From: Nocardioides sp.
GTDB lineage: Bacteria; Actinomycetota; Actinomycetes; Propionibacteriales; Nocardioidaceae
Assembly (NCBI RefSeq): GCF_030150155.1
Contig: NZ_JASLGR010000040.1
Location: 62,001-126,000, forward strand
Reading direction: 5' to 3'
DNA length: 64,000 bases
Every line of letters begins with the position of its first letter. Positions within the stretch are counted from its first letter, which is position 1. Below the pieces are notes generated by a model. It had not been told where the DNA came from, searched no databases, and saw only the letters and a program-made list of their open reading frames with translations. Positions 7,619 through 16,287 of the stretch are shown here, in pieces. The translations under genes were made by a program, and so were the position numbers.

Positions 7619-9028
7619 TCAGTGGGCCATGTCCACGAACCGGCTGTAGTGACCCTGGAACGCCACCACCAGGTCCCGAGTGGGACCGTTACGGTGCTTG
7701 GCGATGATCAGGTCGGCCTCGCCGGGGCGGGTGGACTCCTTCTCGTAGACGTCCTCGCGGTGCAGCAGGATGATCATGTCCGCGTCTTGCTCGAGCGAGC
7801 CGGACTCACGGAGGTCGGCGGCCATCGGCTTCTTGTCGGCACGCTGCTCGGGACCACGGTTGAGCTGTGACAGGGCGATGACGGGGCAGTCGATCTCCTT
7901 GGCGAGGAGCTTGATCTGACGGGAGAACTCCGAGACCTCGAGCTGTCGGGACTCGACCTTCTTGCCCGAGGACATCAGCTGCATATAGTCGATCACGATC
8001 AGCTTGAGGTCGTGCTTCTGCTTGAGCCGGCGGGCCTTGGAGCGGATCTCCATCATCGTCATGTTCGGCGAGTCGTCGATGAACATCGGGGCCGCGGAGA
8101 CGTCGCCCATCTTGCGGGCCATCTTGTCCCAGTCCTCATCGGTCATGTTGCCGTTGCGGATGTGGTTGAGCGGGATCTTGGCCTCGGCGCTGAGCAGACG
8201 CATCGCGATCTCCGAGCGCCCCATTTCGAGGGAGAAGAAGACGCTGGCGAGGTTGTTGTGGATCGACGCCGAGCGGCAGAAGTCGAGCGCGAGCGTCGAC
8301 TTACCCATCGCGGGTCGGGCGGCGACGATGATCATCTGGCCGCCGTGGAAGCCGTTGGTGAGCTCGTCGAGGTCGGCGAAGCCGGTGGGCACACCGTAGA
8401 TGCCCTCCTGCCGGTTGGCGATCGACTCGATCTCGTCGACGACGTCGTTCATGAACTCCGAGAGCGGCGCGTAGTCCTCGGTCGCGCGCTTCTCGGCGAT
8501 CTTGAACACCTCGGCCTGGGCCTGGTCGACGATCGAGTCGACCTCGCCCTCACCGGCGTACGACATCTGGACGATCTTGGTGCCGGCGTCGACCAGGCGG
8601 CGCAGCGTGCCCTTCTCCCGGACGATCTCGGCATAGAAGCCGGCGTTGGCCGCCAGCGGCACGTTCGCGGTGAGGGTGTGCAGGTACGGCGCCCCGCCGA
8701 TCTTGAGCAGCTCGCCCTGGCGCTCCAGCTCACGGCCGACGGTGACGATGTCGACCGGCTCGTTACGGCTGTAGAGGTCGACGATGACGTCGTGGATCGT
8801 CTCGTGCGCGGGACGGTAGTAGTCGGTGCCGCGCAGCGTCTCCACGACGTCGGCGATCGCGTCCTTGGAGATCATCATCGCGCCGAGGACCGACTGCTCC
8901 GCCGCCATGTCGTGCGGGGGCGTGCGGTCGTTCGGCTTGGTGGGGCGTTCGCCAGGCTCGTACGGCGCGGGGCCGTCGCCCCACTCCTCGAAGGGAGGCT
9001 CGACCAGGTCAGGCTCGGTCATGCTCAT
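7619..9028 (-). CDS. dnaB: Replicative DNA helicase DnaB
   Basis: Hexameric 5'-3' helicase that unwinds DNA at the fork, about 469 aa, the usual length. An N-terminal DnaB domain begins at about residue 35 (PHDMAAEQSVLGAMM). The RecA-like C-terminal domain has Walker A AARPAMGKSTL (lysine near residue 243), Walker B LIVIDYMQLM and the RGPEQRADKKP loop with DLRESGSLEQDAD. There is no intein, unlike many actinobacterial DnaB proteins. Start is ATG 9028 or 9022; the longer frame to 9166 runs through DnaA-box-like intergenic sequence. Minus strand, as the rpsF-ssb-rpsR-rplI cluster upstream, but separated from it by a MATE and a DinB gene. Its loader, DciA, is at 60693. Confidence 0.97.
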   Translation of the reverse strand: MSMTEPDLVEPPFEEWGDGPAPYEPGERPTKPNDRTPPHDMAAEQSVLGAMMISKDAIADVVETLRGTDYYRPAHETIHDVIVDLYSRNEPVDIVTVGRELERQGELLKIGGAPYLHTLTANVPLAANAGFYAEIVREKGTLRRLVDAGTKIVQMSYAGEGEVDSIVDQAQAEVFKIAEKRATEDYAPLSEFMNDVVDEIESIANRQEGIYGVPTGFADLDELTNGFHGGQMIIVAARPAMGKSTLALDFCRSASIHNNLASVFFSLEMGRSEIAMRLLSAEAKIPLNHIRNGNMTDEDWDKMARKMGDVSAAPMFIDDSPNMTMMEIRSKARRLKQKHDLKLIVIDYMQLMSSGKKVESRQLEVSEFSRQIKLLAKEIDCPVIALSQLNRGPEQRADKKPMAADLRESGSLEQDADMIILLHREDVYEKESTRPGEADLIIAKHRNGPTRDLVVAFQGHYSRFVDMAH

Positions 9029-9080
9029 GCGCGCGACGTTAGGCGCCCCCACCGACAATTCGCGAGCCGACGCCACCCGG

Positions 9081-9358
9081 TTATCCACAAGCCGTGTGGA
9101 AAACCGGCCCATCCCTGGGGACGAACCGTGGATGAGTGTGCACAGCCTGGGGACGATCCTGTGCATACATTTCGCGCGACACGGTCTAAACAGCCTCTGA
9201 CCTGCGGAAACGCCGTCACCTGTGTGTGGACACAGATTTCTTCCGGGCGTGTCGTGTTCATCCGCAGGTCATGTGCGGTTGTCACCGAACCCGATGTTTC
9301 CTTGTCGACATCGCAGGGCGGGAGGCGTCCATCCACAGGTAACTGTGAGTTATCCACC
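9081..9358. promoter_or_regulatory. Cluster of DnaA-box-like sequences between dnaB and the MATE gene
   Basis: The 358-bp region 9029-9386 contains a perfect TTATCCACA at 9081-9089, TGTGGAAAA at 9095-9103, CGTGGATGA near 9128, TGTGGACAC near 9225, CCATCCACA near 9329 and TTATCCACC at 9350-9358. This density resembles oriC-type DnaA-binding regions although it lies about 46 kb from dnaA. It may control dnaB or titrate DnaA; that role is inferred. Confidence 0.55.
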
Positions 9359-9386
9359 GACCGGCGGTGGAGACTACCCTGCCGGA

Positions 9387-10739
9387 GTGGGACTGCGCGA
9401 GAGCTGCCGGAAAGAACAGCGGACCGGCCTAGTCCACACCGACCGGGAGATCTGGCGGCTCGCGGTCCCGGCCTTCCTGGCCCTCGTCGCCGAGCCCCTC
9501 TTCCTGCTCGCCGACTCCGCCATCGTCGGCCATCTGGGCACCGATCCGCTGGCCGGCCTCGGCATCGCCGGCGTCATCCTCCAGACCGTCGTCGGGCTGT
9601 GCGTCTTCCTCGCCTACGGCACCACCGCCAGCGTCGCCCGCCGGATCGGAGCGGGCGACCGCCGCGGTGCCCTTACCCAGGGCATCGACGGCCTCTGGCT
9701 CGCGGTAGTCATCGGCGTGGTCGTCACTCTCCCTGTCCTGCTCGCCGCAGGCCCGCTGTGCCGCGCCGTCGGCGCCGAAGGGCCCGTGCTCGACCAGGCG
9801 ACCACGTATCTGCGGATCGCCGTCCTCGGGGTGACCCCACTGCTCCTGCTGCTGGCCGGTAACGGCGTCCTACGGGGCCTTCAGGACACGCGCACGCCGC
9901 TGGTGGTCGCCGTGTCCGGCAACCTCGCGAACATCGCTCTGAACGTCCTCTTCGTGCCGATCCTGGGCTTCGGGATCGCCGGCTCCGCCCTCGGCTCCGT
10001 GATCGCCCAGGTCGCCAGCGCCGTCGCTCTCGTCGTCGTGGTCGTCCGCGGCGCCCGGCGCCACGGCGCCTCGCTGCGCCCCGACACCGCCGGGATCCGT
10101 GCCGCCGGCCGCGCCGCGGTGCCGCTGGTGGTCCGTACGCTCACGCTGCGCGCCAGCCTGCTCGTGACGACGTACGCCGTCACCGTCATCCCCCACGCGA
10201 GCTCGGCCACCGACCTGGCGACGCACCAGGTGGCGTTCACGCTGTGGACCTTCCTGGCCTTCGTGCTCGACGCCATCGCGATTGCGGCCCAGGCGCTGAC
10301 CGGCCGCGCCCTGGGCGAGGGCGACCGGGCCGCGACCCGGCGCCTGACCACCCGGATGATCTGGTGGGGCGTGTGGAGCGGCGTCGTGCTCGGACTCGCG
10401 CTGGCCCTGCTCAGCCCGGTGCTCGGCCGGCTCTTCAGCGCCGACCCCGACGTCCGCACCGCTCTGATCCCGGTGCTGCTGGTCGCGGCGCTGTCGCAGC
10501 CGATCTGCGGTGTGGTCTTCGTCCTCGACGGGGTGCTGATCGGCGCCGGGGACGGGCGCTACCTGGCCTGGGGCGGGCTGCTCACGCTGGCGGTCTACGC
10601 ACCGGTGGTAGCGCTGTGGCATCCGGGGCTGGTGCAGATCTGGATCGCGTTCAGTGCGCTCTTCATGGGGATGCGGTTCGTGGTCCTGACCTGGCGGGCC
10701 CGCGGCGAGACCTGGATGAGGGTCGGGCTCACCGCCTGA
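9387..10739 (+). CDS. MATE-family efflux transporter (DinF-like)
   Basis: Inner-membrane multidrug/cation antiporter, 450 aa with about 12 hydrophobic helices. Both MatE repeats are visible: AVPAFLALVAEPLFLLADSA starts the first with the conserved AEPL...AD, and LTLRASLLVTTYAVT begins the second. NGVLRGLQDTRTPL is the conserved post-TMS4 loop and GRALGEGD the loop after TMS8. Start GTG 9387: TACCCT six bases upstream fits a leaderless mRNA; in-frame codons further upstream lie in the DnaA-box region. DinF-like proteins extrude organic cations or protect against oxidative stress; substrate unknown here. Confidence 0.9.
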   Translation: MGLRESCRKEQRTGLVHTDREIWRLAVPAFLALVAEPLFLLADSAIVGHLGTDPLAGLGIAGVILQTVVGLCVFLAYGTTASVARRIGAGDRRGALTQGIDGLWLAVVIGVVVTLPVLLAAGPLCRAVGAEGPVLDQATTYLRIAVLGVTPLLLLLAGNGVLRGLQDTRTPLVVAVSGNLANIALNVLFVPILGFGIAGSALGSVIAQVASAVALVVVVVRGARRHGASLRPDTAGIRAAGRAAVPLVVRTLTLRASLLVTTYAVTVIPHASSATDLATHQVAFTLWTFLAFVLDAIAIAAQALTGRALGEGDRAATRRLTTRMIWWGVWSGVVLGLALALLSPVLGRLFSADPDVRTALIPVLLVAALSQPICGVVFVLDGVLIGAGDGRYLAWGGLLTLAVYAPVVALWHPGLVQIWIAFSALFMGMRFVVLTWRARGETWMRVGLTA

Positions 10740-10813
10740 CGCCCGGCACCCCTGCCGCCGCCCCCACCGAAAACCCCTCCGCTGGTGTCGGTGCCCGGTC
10801 CTAGAGTCCTGAC

Positions 10814-11413
10814 ATGAGCGACTTCCAGGACCTGTTCGAACCTCGGGCGATCCTCGCCCGCTACCTCCAGCGCGCGCGGGAGGGACTGCTGTTCAAGCTC
10901 GACGGCCTCTCCGAGCGCGACCTGCGCCTGCCGCGCACCCCGACCGGCACGAACCTGCTCGGCATCCTCAAGCACTGCACCAACGTGGAGTGGGGCTACC
11001 TCGGGCTCAGCTTCGGCCGCACGTTCAGCGACCAGCATCGGCTGCTGCCGCTGTCGGCGTTCGAGGAGGACCCCCAGGCCGACTGGTACGCCACCGCCGA
11101 GGAGAGCGCCGCGGACCTGATCGAGCTCTACCACCGGGTCGGCGAGGCCAGCCAGGCCACCATCGAGGCGCTGCCGCTCGACACCGTCGGCCGGGTGCCG
11201 TGGTGGCCCGAGGAGATGGCGAACGCCAACCTCCACCACCTGGTCGTGCGGGTCATCGACGACACCTCGCGTCACGCCGGGCAGGCCGACATCCTGCGCG
11301 AGCTGCACGACGGGGCCGTCGGGATGCACCGGGACAACAGCAACATCCCCGACGGCTACGACTGGGTGGCCTACCGGGCCAAGCTCACCGCCCTCGCCGA
11401 CGGCTTCGCCTGA
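10814..11413 (+). CDS. DinB_2/DUF664-family protein
   Basis: Cytoplasmic four-helix-bundle protein of 199 aa from the DinB superfamily, whose members include thiol (mycothiol/bacillithiol) S-transferases. The probable metal-binding histidines are in LLGILKHCTNVEWGYL and in DDTSRHAGQADILREL, the family's C-terminal signature. Start ATG at 10814 has TAGAGT six bases upstream, indicating a leaderless transcript. It faces the rplI end across a shared hairpin terminator. Exact activity unknown. Confidence 0.85.
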   Translation: MSDFQDLFEPRAILARYLQRAREGLLFKLDGLSERDLRLPRTPTGTNLLGILKHCTNVEWGYLGLSFGRTFSDQHRLLPLSAFEEDPQADWYATAEESAADLIELYHRVGEASQATIEALPLDTVGRVPWWPEEMANANLHHLVVRVIDDTSRHAGQADILRELHDGAVGMHRDNSNIPDGYDWVAYRAKLTALADGFA

Positions 11414-11501
11414 CCCCCCGGACCCACCAGCGCAGGACGCCGACGGCATCGCCCCAGAACCCCGGCACCACCACCGCAGGACCCACCACGCCTGAGGAAC
11501 G

Positions 11502-11537
11502 ACGAAGGCCCGGCCCCTCACGGGACCGGGCCTTCGT
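11502..11537. terminator. Bidirectional hairpin terminator between DinB-family gene and rplI
   Basis: ACGAAGGCCCGG (11502-11513) pairs perfectly with CCGGGCCTTCGT (11526-11537), a 12-bp GC-rich stem with a 12-base loop. It lies between the two convergent gene ends and can serve both strands. Confidence 0.85.
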
Positions 11538-11580
11538 ACTGGTCAATCACGCCGCCCGGAGGCGGCTGTCAGGCAGTCGT

Positions 11581-12033
11581 TCAGGCAGCGACGACGTTGA
11601 TGGCGACCGTGGCCGACACCTCGTCGTGGAGCTTCACGATGATCTGGTGAGCGCCGAGCGCCTTGATCGGGTTGCCGATCACGACGGTGCGCTTGTCGAT
11701 CGACTGGCCGGCCGCGGCGGCGAGCGCCTCGGCAACGTCGGCAACGGTGACAGAGCCGAAGAGACGACCCTCCTTGCCGGCCTTGACCTTGAGCGCGACC
11801 GGAGCGGCCTCGAGCTTGGCCTTGACCTCGTTGGCGTGGTCGGCGTCGCGCAGAGCGCGGGCCTTCCGAGCAGCCTTGATGGTCTCGACCTGCTTCTCGC
11901 CGCCCTTGGTCCAGCGGATGGCGTCGCCACGCGGGACAAGGTAGTTACGGGCGTAGCCGTCCTTGACCTCGACGATGTCGCCAGCCGAGCCGAGCCCGAT
12001 GACTTCCTGGGTCAGGATGATCTTGGTAGCCAT
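11581..12033 (-). CDS. rplI: 50S ribosomal protein L9
   Basis: Large-subunit protein L9, 150 aa, full length. N-terminal 23S-binding domain MATKIILTQEVIGLGSAGDI followed by the signature GYARNYLVPRGDA, a central helix, and a C-terminal domain with GRLFGSVTVADVAEAL. Last gene of the minus-strand rpsF-ssb-rpsR-rplI run, 13 bp after rpsR, and followed by a shared terminator. Confidence 0.98.
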   Translation of the reverse strand: MATKIILTQEVIGLGSAGDIVEVKDGYARNYLVPRGDAIRWTKGGEKQVETIKAARKARALRDADHANEVKAKLEAAPVALKVKAGKEGRLFGSVTVADVAEALAAAAGQSIDKRTVVIGNPIKALGAHQIIVKLHDEVSATVAINVVAA

Positions 12034-12046
12034 GTCAGAACCCCTC

Positions 12047-12283
12047 TCAGCGACCGGTGGAGGTGTAGGGCAGCAGGGCGACCTCGCGAGCGTTCTTCAC
12101 CGCGATGGCGACGTCGCGCTGGTGCTGGACGCAGTTGCCGGTGACCCGACGCGCGCGGATCTTGCCGCGGTCGGAGATGAACTTGCGGAGGAGCGTGGCG
12201 TCCTTGTAGTCGACACCGGTCGCCTTCTCCTTGCAGAACTGGCAAACCTTCTTCTTGGGCTTGCGAATCACTGCCTTAGCCAT
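12047..12283 (-). CDS. rpsR: 30S ribosomal protein S18, zinc-binding (C+) form
   Basis: Small-subunit protein S18, 78 aa. It retains VCQFC (C14, C17) and NCVQHQRD (C51, H54), the zinc-ribbon ligands of the C+ type; actinobacteria often also encode a zinc-free paralogue induced under zinc limitation. SDRGKIRARRVTGNC is the S18 signature. Lies between ssb and rplI. Confidence 0.97.
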   Translation of the reverse strand: MAKAVIRKPKKKVCQFCKEKATGVDYKDATLLRKFISDRGKIRARRVTGNCVQHQRDVAIAVKNAREVALLPYTSTGR

Positions 12284-12377
12284 TGTGGTGCTTCCTTTCT
12301 AGAAGCCCGGCATGACGCCGGAATGGGTCTGGAAAATTCGTTGGCACGGGCGCAGCCGTCGGCTCGCCCGACACCGA

Positions 12378-12962
12378 TCAGAACGGGGGCTCGTCGGACC
12401 CGACGCCCGGGGCACCCCACGGGTCCCCGGCAGACGACTGGTTCGCCTGCGGGGCCGGAGTCGCCCAGGGGTCGTTGGCCGGAGCGGAGGGCTGAGCGGA
12501 CTGGCCGCCGTACCCACCGTTGCCACCGCCACCGAAGTTGTTGCCGCCACCGCCGCCGAAGTTGCCGCCGCCCTGGCCGCCGCCGTTGCCGCCCGAGCGC
12601 GAGGCGCGGGTGACCTTGGCCGTGGCCCAGGTGAGCGACGGGCCGATCTCGTCGACCTGCAGCTCGTTGACGGTCCGCTTCTGGCCCTCGCGGTCCTCGT
12701 ACGAGCGCGACACGAGCCGCCCCTGCACGATCACGCGGGTGCCGCGGGTGAGCGACTCGGCAACGTTCTCCGCGGCCTGGCGCCAGATCGAGCAGCGCAG
12801 GAACAGGGTCTCCCCGTCCTCCCACGAGTTCGTCTCACGCTTGAACGCACGCGGCGTCGACGCGACGGTGAAGTTGGCGACTGCCGCCCCCGAGGGGGTG
12901 AAGCGCAGCTCCGGGTCGTCGGTCAGATTGCCGATCACGGTGATGATGGTCTCGCCAGCCAT
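12378..12962 (-). CDS. ssb: Single-stranded DNA-binding protein
   Basis: Tetrameric SSB protecting ssDNA during replication and repair, 194 aa. An OB fold (about 1-110) begins MAGETIITVIGNLTDDPELR. It is followed by a glycine/asparagine-rich flexible linker (about 118-155, repeated GGGN and NFGGG units) and an acidic tip DEPPF that recruits partner proteins. Linker repeats give strong codon bias at 12500-12600. Sits between rpsF and rpsR as in most actinobacteria. Confidence 0.98.
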   Translation of the reverse strand: MAGETIITVIGNLTDDPELRFTPSGAAVANFTVASTPRAFKRETNSWEDGETLFLRCSIWRQAAENVAESLTRGTRVIVQGRLVSRSYEDREGQKRTVNELQVDEIGPSLTWATAKVTRASRSGGNGGGQGGGNFGGGGGNNFGGGGNGGYGGQSAQPSAPANDPWATPAPQANQSSAGDPWGAPGVGSDEPPF

Positions 12963-13037
12963 GTCCTCAGTCCTTCGTTTCGATCAGTCGTCCGGGTCGG
13001 CCCCATCCTTGCGGATGGCACCGACACAAGACAGGGA

Positions 13038-13325
13038 TCACTTGCCGGGGCGAAGGACCTTGGTACGGAGGATCGACTCGTTCAGCGTGAGCTGACGGTC
13101 GAGCTCCTTGACGGTTGCCGGCTCAGCGTTCAGCGTCACGATCGCGTAGATGCCTTCGGCATTCTTCTTGATCTCGTACGCCAGCTTGCGGCGACCCCAC
13201 ACGTCCACGTTGTCGACGGTGCCACCGTCGTTGCGGACCACGTTGAGGTACTTGTCGAGCGACGGAGCGACGGTGCGCTCGTCGAGGCTCGGGTCGAGAA
13301 TGACGACCACTTCATAGTTACGCAT
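13038..13325 (-). CDS. rpsF: 30S ribosomal protein S6
   Basis: Small-subunit protein S6, 95 aa. MRNYEVVVILDPSLDERTV and DVWGRRKLAYEIKKNAEGIY are the family signatures. Start ATG 13325 has a strong GGAGGTGGAG site; the open frame upstream to 13460 is not S6-like and overlaps copA. First gene of the ribosomal/ssb cluster; its promoter must lie in 13326-13440, where a TAGTCT at about 13428-13433 (minus strand) is a candidate -10. Confidence 0.97.
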   Translation of the reverse strand: MRNYEVVVILDPSLDERTVAPSLDKYLNVVRNDGGTVDNVDVWGRRKLAYEIKKNAEGIYAIVTLNAEPATVKELDRQLTLNESILRTKVLRPGK

Positions 13326-13425
13326 AGCGATCTCCACCTCCTCTGGACTCAGCGGCCACGGGATCTCCGCGGCAGGAGGGCTGTGCGTTGCCCTGTCCCG
13401 GATAGGCCGGGAAGGACGGTTCAGA

Positions 13426-15612
13426 CTACTTGAACGAGCGAAGGCGCAACGAATTGCCAATCACGAAGACCGAGGAGAACGCCATCGCGGCTCCGGCGAT
13501 CATCGGCTGCAGCAGGCCGGCCATCGCCAGCGGGATCGCCAGCACGTTGTAGGCGAAGGCCCAGAACAGGTTGCCCTTGATCGTGGCCAACGTCCGGCGC
13601 GAGAGCCGGATCGCGTCGGCGGCCTTGCGCAGGTCGCCCCCGACCAGGGTCAGGTCCGAGGCCTCGATCGCCACCTCCGTGCCGGTCCCGAGCGCGATGC
13701 CCAGGTCGGCGGTCGCCAGTGCCGCAGCGTCGTTGACGCCGTCGCCGACCATCGCGACCACGTGGCCCTCGCCCTGGAGACGGCGTACGACGTCGACCTT
13801 GTCGCCCGGCATCACCTCGGCCACCACGTCGGACTCAGGAATCCCGACCTCGGCCGCGACGGCCAGGGCGACCGAGCGGGCGTCACCGGTGACCAGGAGC
13901 GGACGCAGGCCGAGTGCCCGGAGCCGGTCCAGTGCCTCCACCGAGGTGGGCTTGAGGGTGTCGGCGAGCGTGATCGTGCCACGCCAGCGTCCGTCCCAGA
14001 CCACGTCGACGGCGGTCTGGTCGCCGGCGGCCGGGGAGCGCACGACGCTCACGTCCAGGCCCTCGACGGTGCCCTCGACCCCGACGCCGGCGCGGGCGAC
14101 GAAGCCGGTGACCGCCGGAACGACCCCGTCGAACGCCGCCACGATGGCCCGTCCGATCGGGTGCTCCGAGCCCGACTCCACCGCCGCAGCCCGACGCAGT
14201 ACGTCGGCCTCCTCGACGCCCCGGGCGACCTGGACGCCCACCACGGCCATCACCCCGGTGGTGACGGTGCCGGTCTTGTCCAGCACCACGGTGTCGACCA
14301 CGCGGGTCGACTCCAGCACCTGCGGCCCCTTGATCACGATGCCGAGCTGGGCACCGCGACCGGTGCCGACCAGCAGCCCGATCGGGGTGGCCAGGCCGAG
14401 GGCACAGGGGCAGGCCACGATCAGCACCGCGACAGCGGCGGAGAAGGCCACCGACCAGGAGCCGTCGATCAGGCCCCAGCCCAGCAGCGTCGCCAGGGCG
14501 AGCACGAAGACGACCGGGACGAAGACCGCGGCGACCCGGTCGGCCAGGCGCTGCACCTCGGCCTTCCCCGTCTGGGCCTGCTCCACCAGCAGCGCCATCT
14601 GGGCGAGCTGGGTGTCGCGTCCGACGGCGGTGGCACGGACCACCAGGCGGCCACCGGAGTTGATCGTGCCGCCGACGACCGCGGAGCCGACGCCGACCTC
14701 GACCGGCATCGACTCACCGGTCAGCATCGACAGGTCGACGGCCGAGGCGCCCTCGACGACCTCGCCGTCGGAGGCGACCTTGTCGCCGGGCCGCACGACA
14801 AACAGATCCCCGACCGCCAACTCGCCGATCGGCATCCGGGTCTCGACGCCGTCGCGCAGCACGGCGACGTCCTTGGCGCCCAGGTCGAGCAGGGCGCGCA
14901 GGGCGGCTCCGGCGCGGCGCTTGGCGCGGGCCTCGGCGTACTTCCCGGCGAGGATCAGGGTCGTGACACCGGCAGCTGCCTCGAGGTAGATCGCGTCGAG
15001 GCCGTCGGTGCGCTCCACCCGCCAGGTGAAGGAGTGGTGCATGCCGAGCATCCCGGCGTGACCGAAGAAGAGGGCGTAGAGCGACCAGCCGAAGGCGGCC
15101 AGCACCCCGACGGAGACGAGCGTGTCCATCGTGGTGGCGCCGTGGCGGGCGTTGCGCCAGGCGGAGCGGTGGAACGGCCAGGCGCCCCAGACGGCTACCG
15201 GGGCGGCCAGCGTCAGCGAGGCCCACTGCCAGTTGTCGAACTGGAGGGCGGGGATCATCGCCATCGCGACCACCGGGATGGTCAGGATCGCCGAGACGAT
15301 CAGGCGCTGCCGGGTCTGGGCCTCGGCCACGGCACTCGGGTCGGGGCCGGCCTCGACCGGCTCGGCCACAGCGCTCGGCTCGACCGGCAGCGTGGCGCTG
15401 TAGCCGGCCGACTCGACGGCCTGGACCAGGCGCTGTAGGTCGAAGTCGGCGGGCGCCTCGACGTGGGCCTTCTCCAGCGGCAGGTTGACCGTCGCGCTGA
15501 CGCCGTCCAGGGCGTTGAGCGCCTTCTCCACGCGGCCCACGCACGAGGCGCAGGTCATCCCGGTGACGGCGAGGTCGACCTCGCGCTGCGGGGTGGCCTG
15601 GTCGGTGGTCAT
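13426..15612 (-). CDS. copA: Copper-exporting P1B-type ATPase
   Basis: Membrane Cu+ efflux ATPase, 728 aa. It has an N-terminal heavy-metal-associated domain with GMTCASC, then paired membrane helices, the actuator motif LTGESMPVE, the transmembrane metal site VACPCALGLATP, the phosphorylation motif DKTGTVTTG, SEHPIG in the nucleotide domain and MVGDGVNDAAAL. The short VEPSAVAEPVEAGPDPSAVA linker after the HMA domain is low complexity. Start ATG 15612 overlaps the copZ stop by 4 bp (ATGA), so expression is coupled. Together with csoR and copZ it forms a copper-responsive operon. Confidence 0.96.
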   Translation of the reverse strand: MTTDQATPQREVDLAVTGMTCASCVGRVEKALNALDGVSATVNLPLEKAHVEAPADFDLQRLVQAVESAGYSATLPVEPSAVAEPVEAGPDPSAVAEAQTRQRLIVSAILTIPVVAMAMIPALQFDNWQWASLTLAAPVAVWGAWPFHRSAWRNARHGATTMDTLVSVGVLAAFGWSLYALFFGHAGMLGMHHSFTWRVERTDGLDAIYLEAAAGVTTLILAGKYAEARAKRRAGAALRALLDLGAKDVAVLRDGVETRMPIGELAVGDLFVVRPGDKVASDGEVVEGASAVDLSMLTGESMPVEVGVGSAVVGGTINSGGRLVVRATAVGRDTQLAQMALLVEQAQTGKAEVQRLADRVAAVFVPVVFVLALATLLGWGLIDGSWSVAFSAAVAVLIVACPCALGLATPIGLLVGTGRGAQLGIVIKGPQVLESTRVVDTVVLDKTGTVTTGVMAVVGVQVARGVEEADVLRRAAAVESGSEHPIGRAIVAAFDGVVPAVTGFVARAGVGVEGTVEGLDVSVVRSPAAGDQTAVDVVWDGRWRGTITLADTLKPTSVEALDRLRALGLRPLLVTGDARSVALAVAAEVGIPESDVVAEVMPGDKVDVVRRLQGEGHVVAMVGDGVNDAAALATADLGIALGTGTEVAIEASDLTLVGGDLRKAADAIRLSRRTLATIKGNLFWAFAYNVLAIPLAMAGLLQPMIAGAAMAFSSVFVIGNSLRLRSFK

Positions 15613-15836
15613 CGCGCACTCTCCTGGGACGGTGCGGTGGCGACGTACCCGGCCTCGGTGACGGCCTCGATCAGGCGCGTCACGTCCAGTGGTGCCGCGC
15701 TACTGACGGCGGCTCGGCCGGCGTCGAGGTCGACGTGCGCCTCGACACCGTCGAGGGCGTTGAGTGCCTCCTCGACGTGCCGGACGCAGGAGCCGCAGCT
15801 CACTCCGGTGATGGTCAGGTCGATCTGGTGGGTCAT
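15609..15836 (-). CDS. copZ: Heavy-metal-associated domain copper chaperone
   Basis: Cytoplasmic Cu+ chaperone of 75 aa, a single ferredoxin-like HMA domain. The metal ligands are in GVSCGSC near residues 13-18 and the fold ends with EAVTEAGYVA. It should pass copper to CopA, whose start codon overlaps its stop, and to CsoR, encoded 33 bp upstream. Confidence 0.93.
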   Translation of the reverse strand: MTHQIDLTITGVSCGSCVRHVEEALNALDGVEAHVDLDAGRAAVSSAAPLDVTRLIEAVTEAGYVATAPSQESAR

Positions 15837-15869
15837 CGCAGTCTCCTCGTCTCGTGTGGTCGGTGATGG

Positions 15870-16169
15870 TCAGGAGCGGACCAGCCGGGCGATCGCCTCG
15901 CTGGCTTCCTTGATCTTGGCGTCGGCCTCGGGGCCACCGGTCTGGATCGCCTCGGCGACGCAGTGCGAGAGGTGGTCGTCGACCAGGCTCAGCGCGACCG
16001 ACTGGAGCGCCTTCGTGGCCGCCGAGATCTGGGTCAGGATGTCGATGCAGTAGGTGTCGGTCTCGACCATCCGCTGCAGACCTCGGACCTGACCCTCGAT
16101 CCGGCGCAAGCGCTTGAGGTGGTCGTCCTTCTTCCCCGCTGCCAGGTAGCCGTGCTCATGCTCGCTCAT
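15870..16169 (-). CDS. csoR: Copper-sensing repressor CsoR
   Basis: All-helical homotetrameric repressor released from DNA by Cu+, 99 aa. LKRLRRIEGQVRGLQRMVE forms the DNA-facing helix; the copper triad Cys-His-Cys is visible as TYC, DDHLSHC (the H and final C). Start ATG 16169 has TAGGGT six bases upstream, so the transcript is probably leaderless, with the -10 touching the operator at 16180-16194. First gene of csoR-copZ-copA. Confidence 0.95.
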   Translation of the reverse strand: MSEHEHGYLAAGKKDDHLKRLRRIEGQVRGLQRMVETDTYCIDILTQISAATKALQSVALSLVDDHLSHCVAEAIQTGGPEADAKIKEASEAIARLVRS

Positions 16170-16175
16170 ATCAAC

Positions 16176-16194
16176 ACCCTACCCCCCTAGGGTA
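16176..16194 (-). promoter_or_regulatory. csoR promoter with overlapping CsoR operator
   Basis: On the minus strand TACCCTAGGGGGGTA is a pseudo-palindrome of the TACCC-GGGTA type bound by CsoR, immediately followed by the -10 element TAGGGT (16176-16181). Repressor binding would block the -10, giving autoregulation of the copper operon. Confidence 0.7.
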
Positions 16195-16287
16195 TAAAAA
16201 CCAGCCTTTCGTGACGTGACGCACAATGAGGGAAGGCGCGCACACCCCCGCGCGCCCCCTCACCCCTGGCGACCCTGGAGGTACGAC

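Noticed and set aside
7619..9028. Intein in DnaB
   Set aside because: The Walker A and following motifs are uninterrupted and the length is normal.
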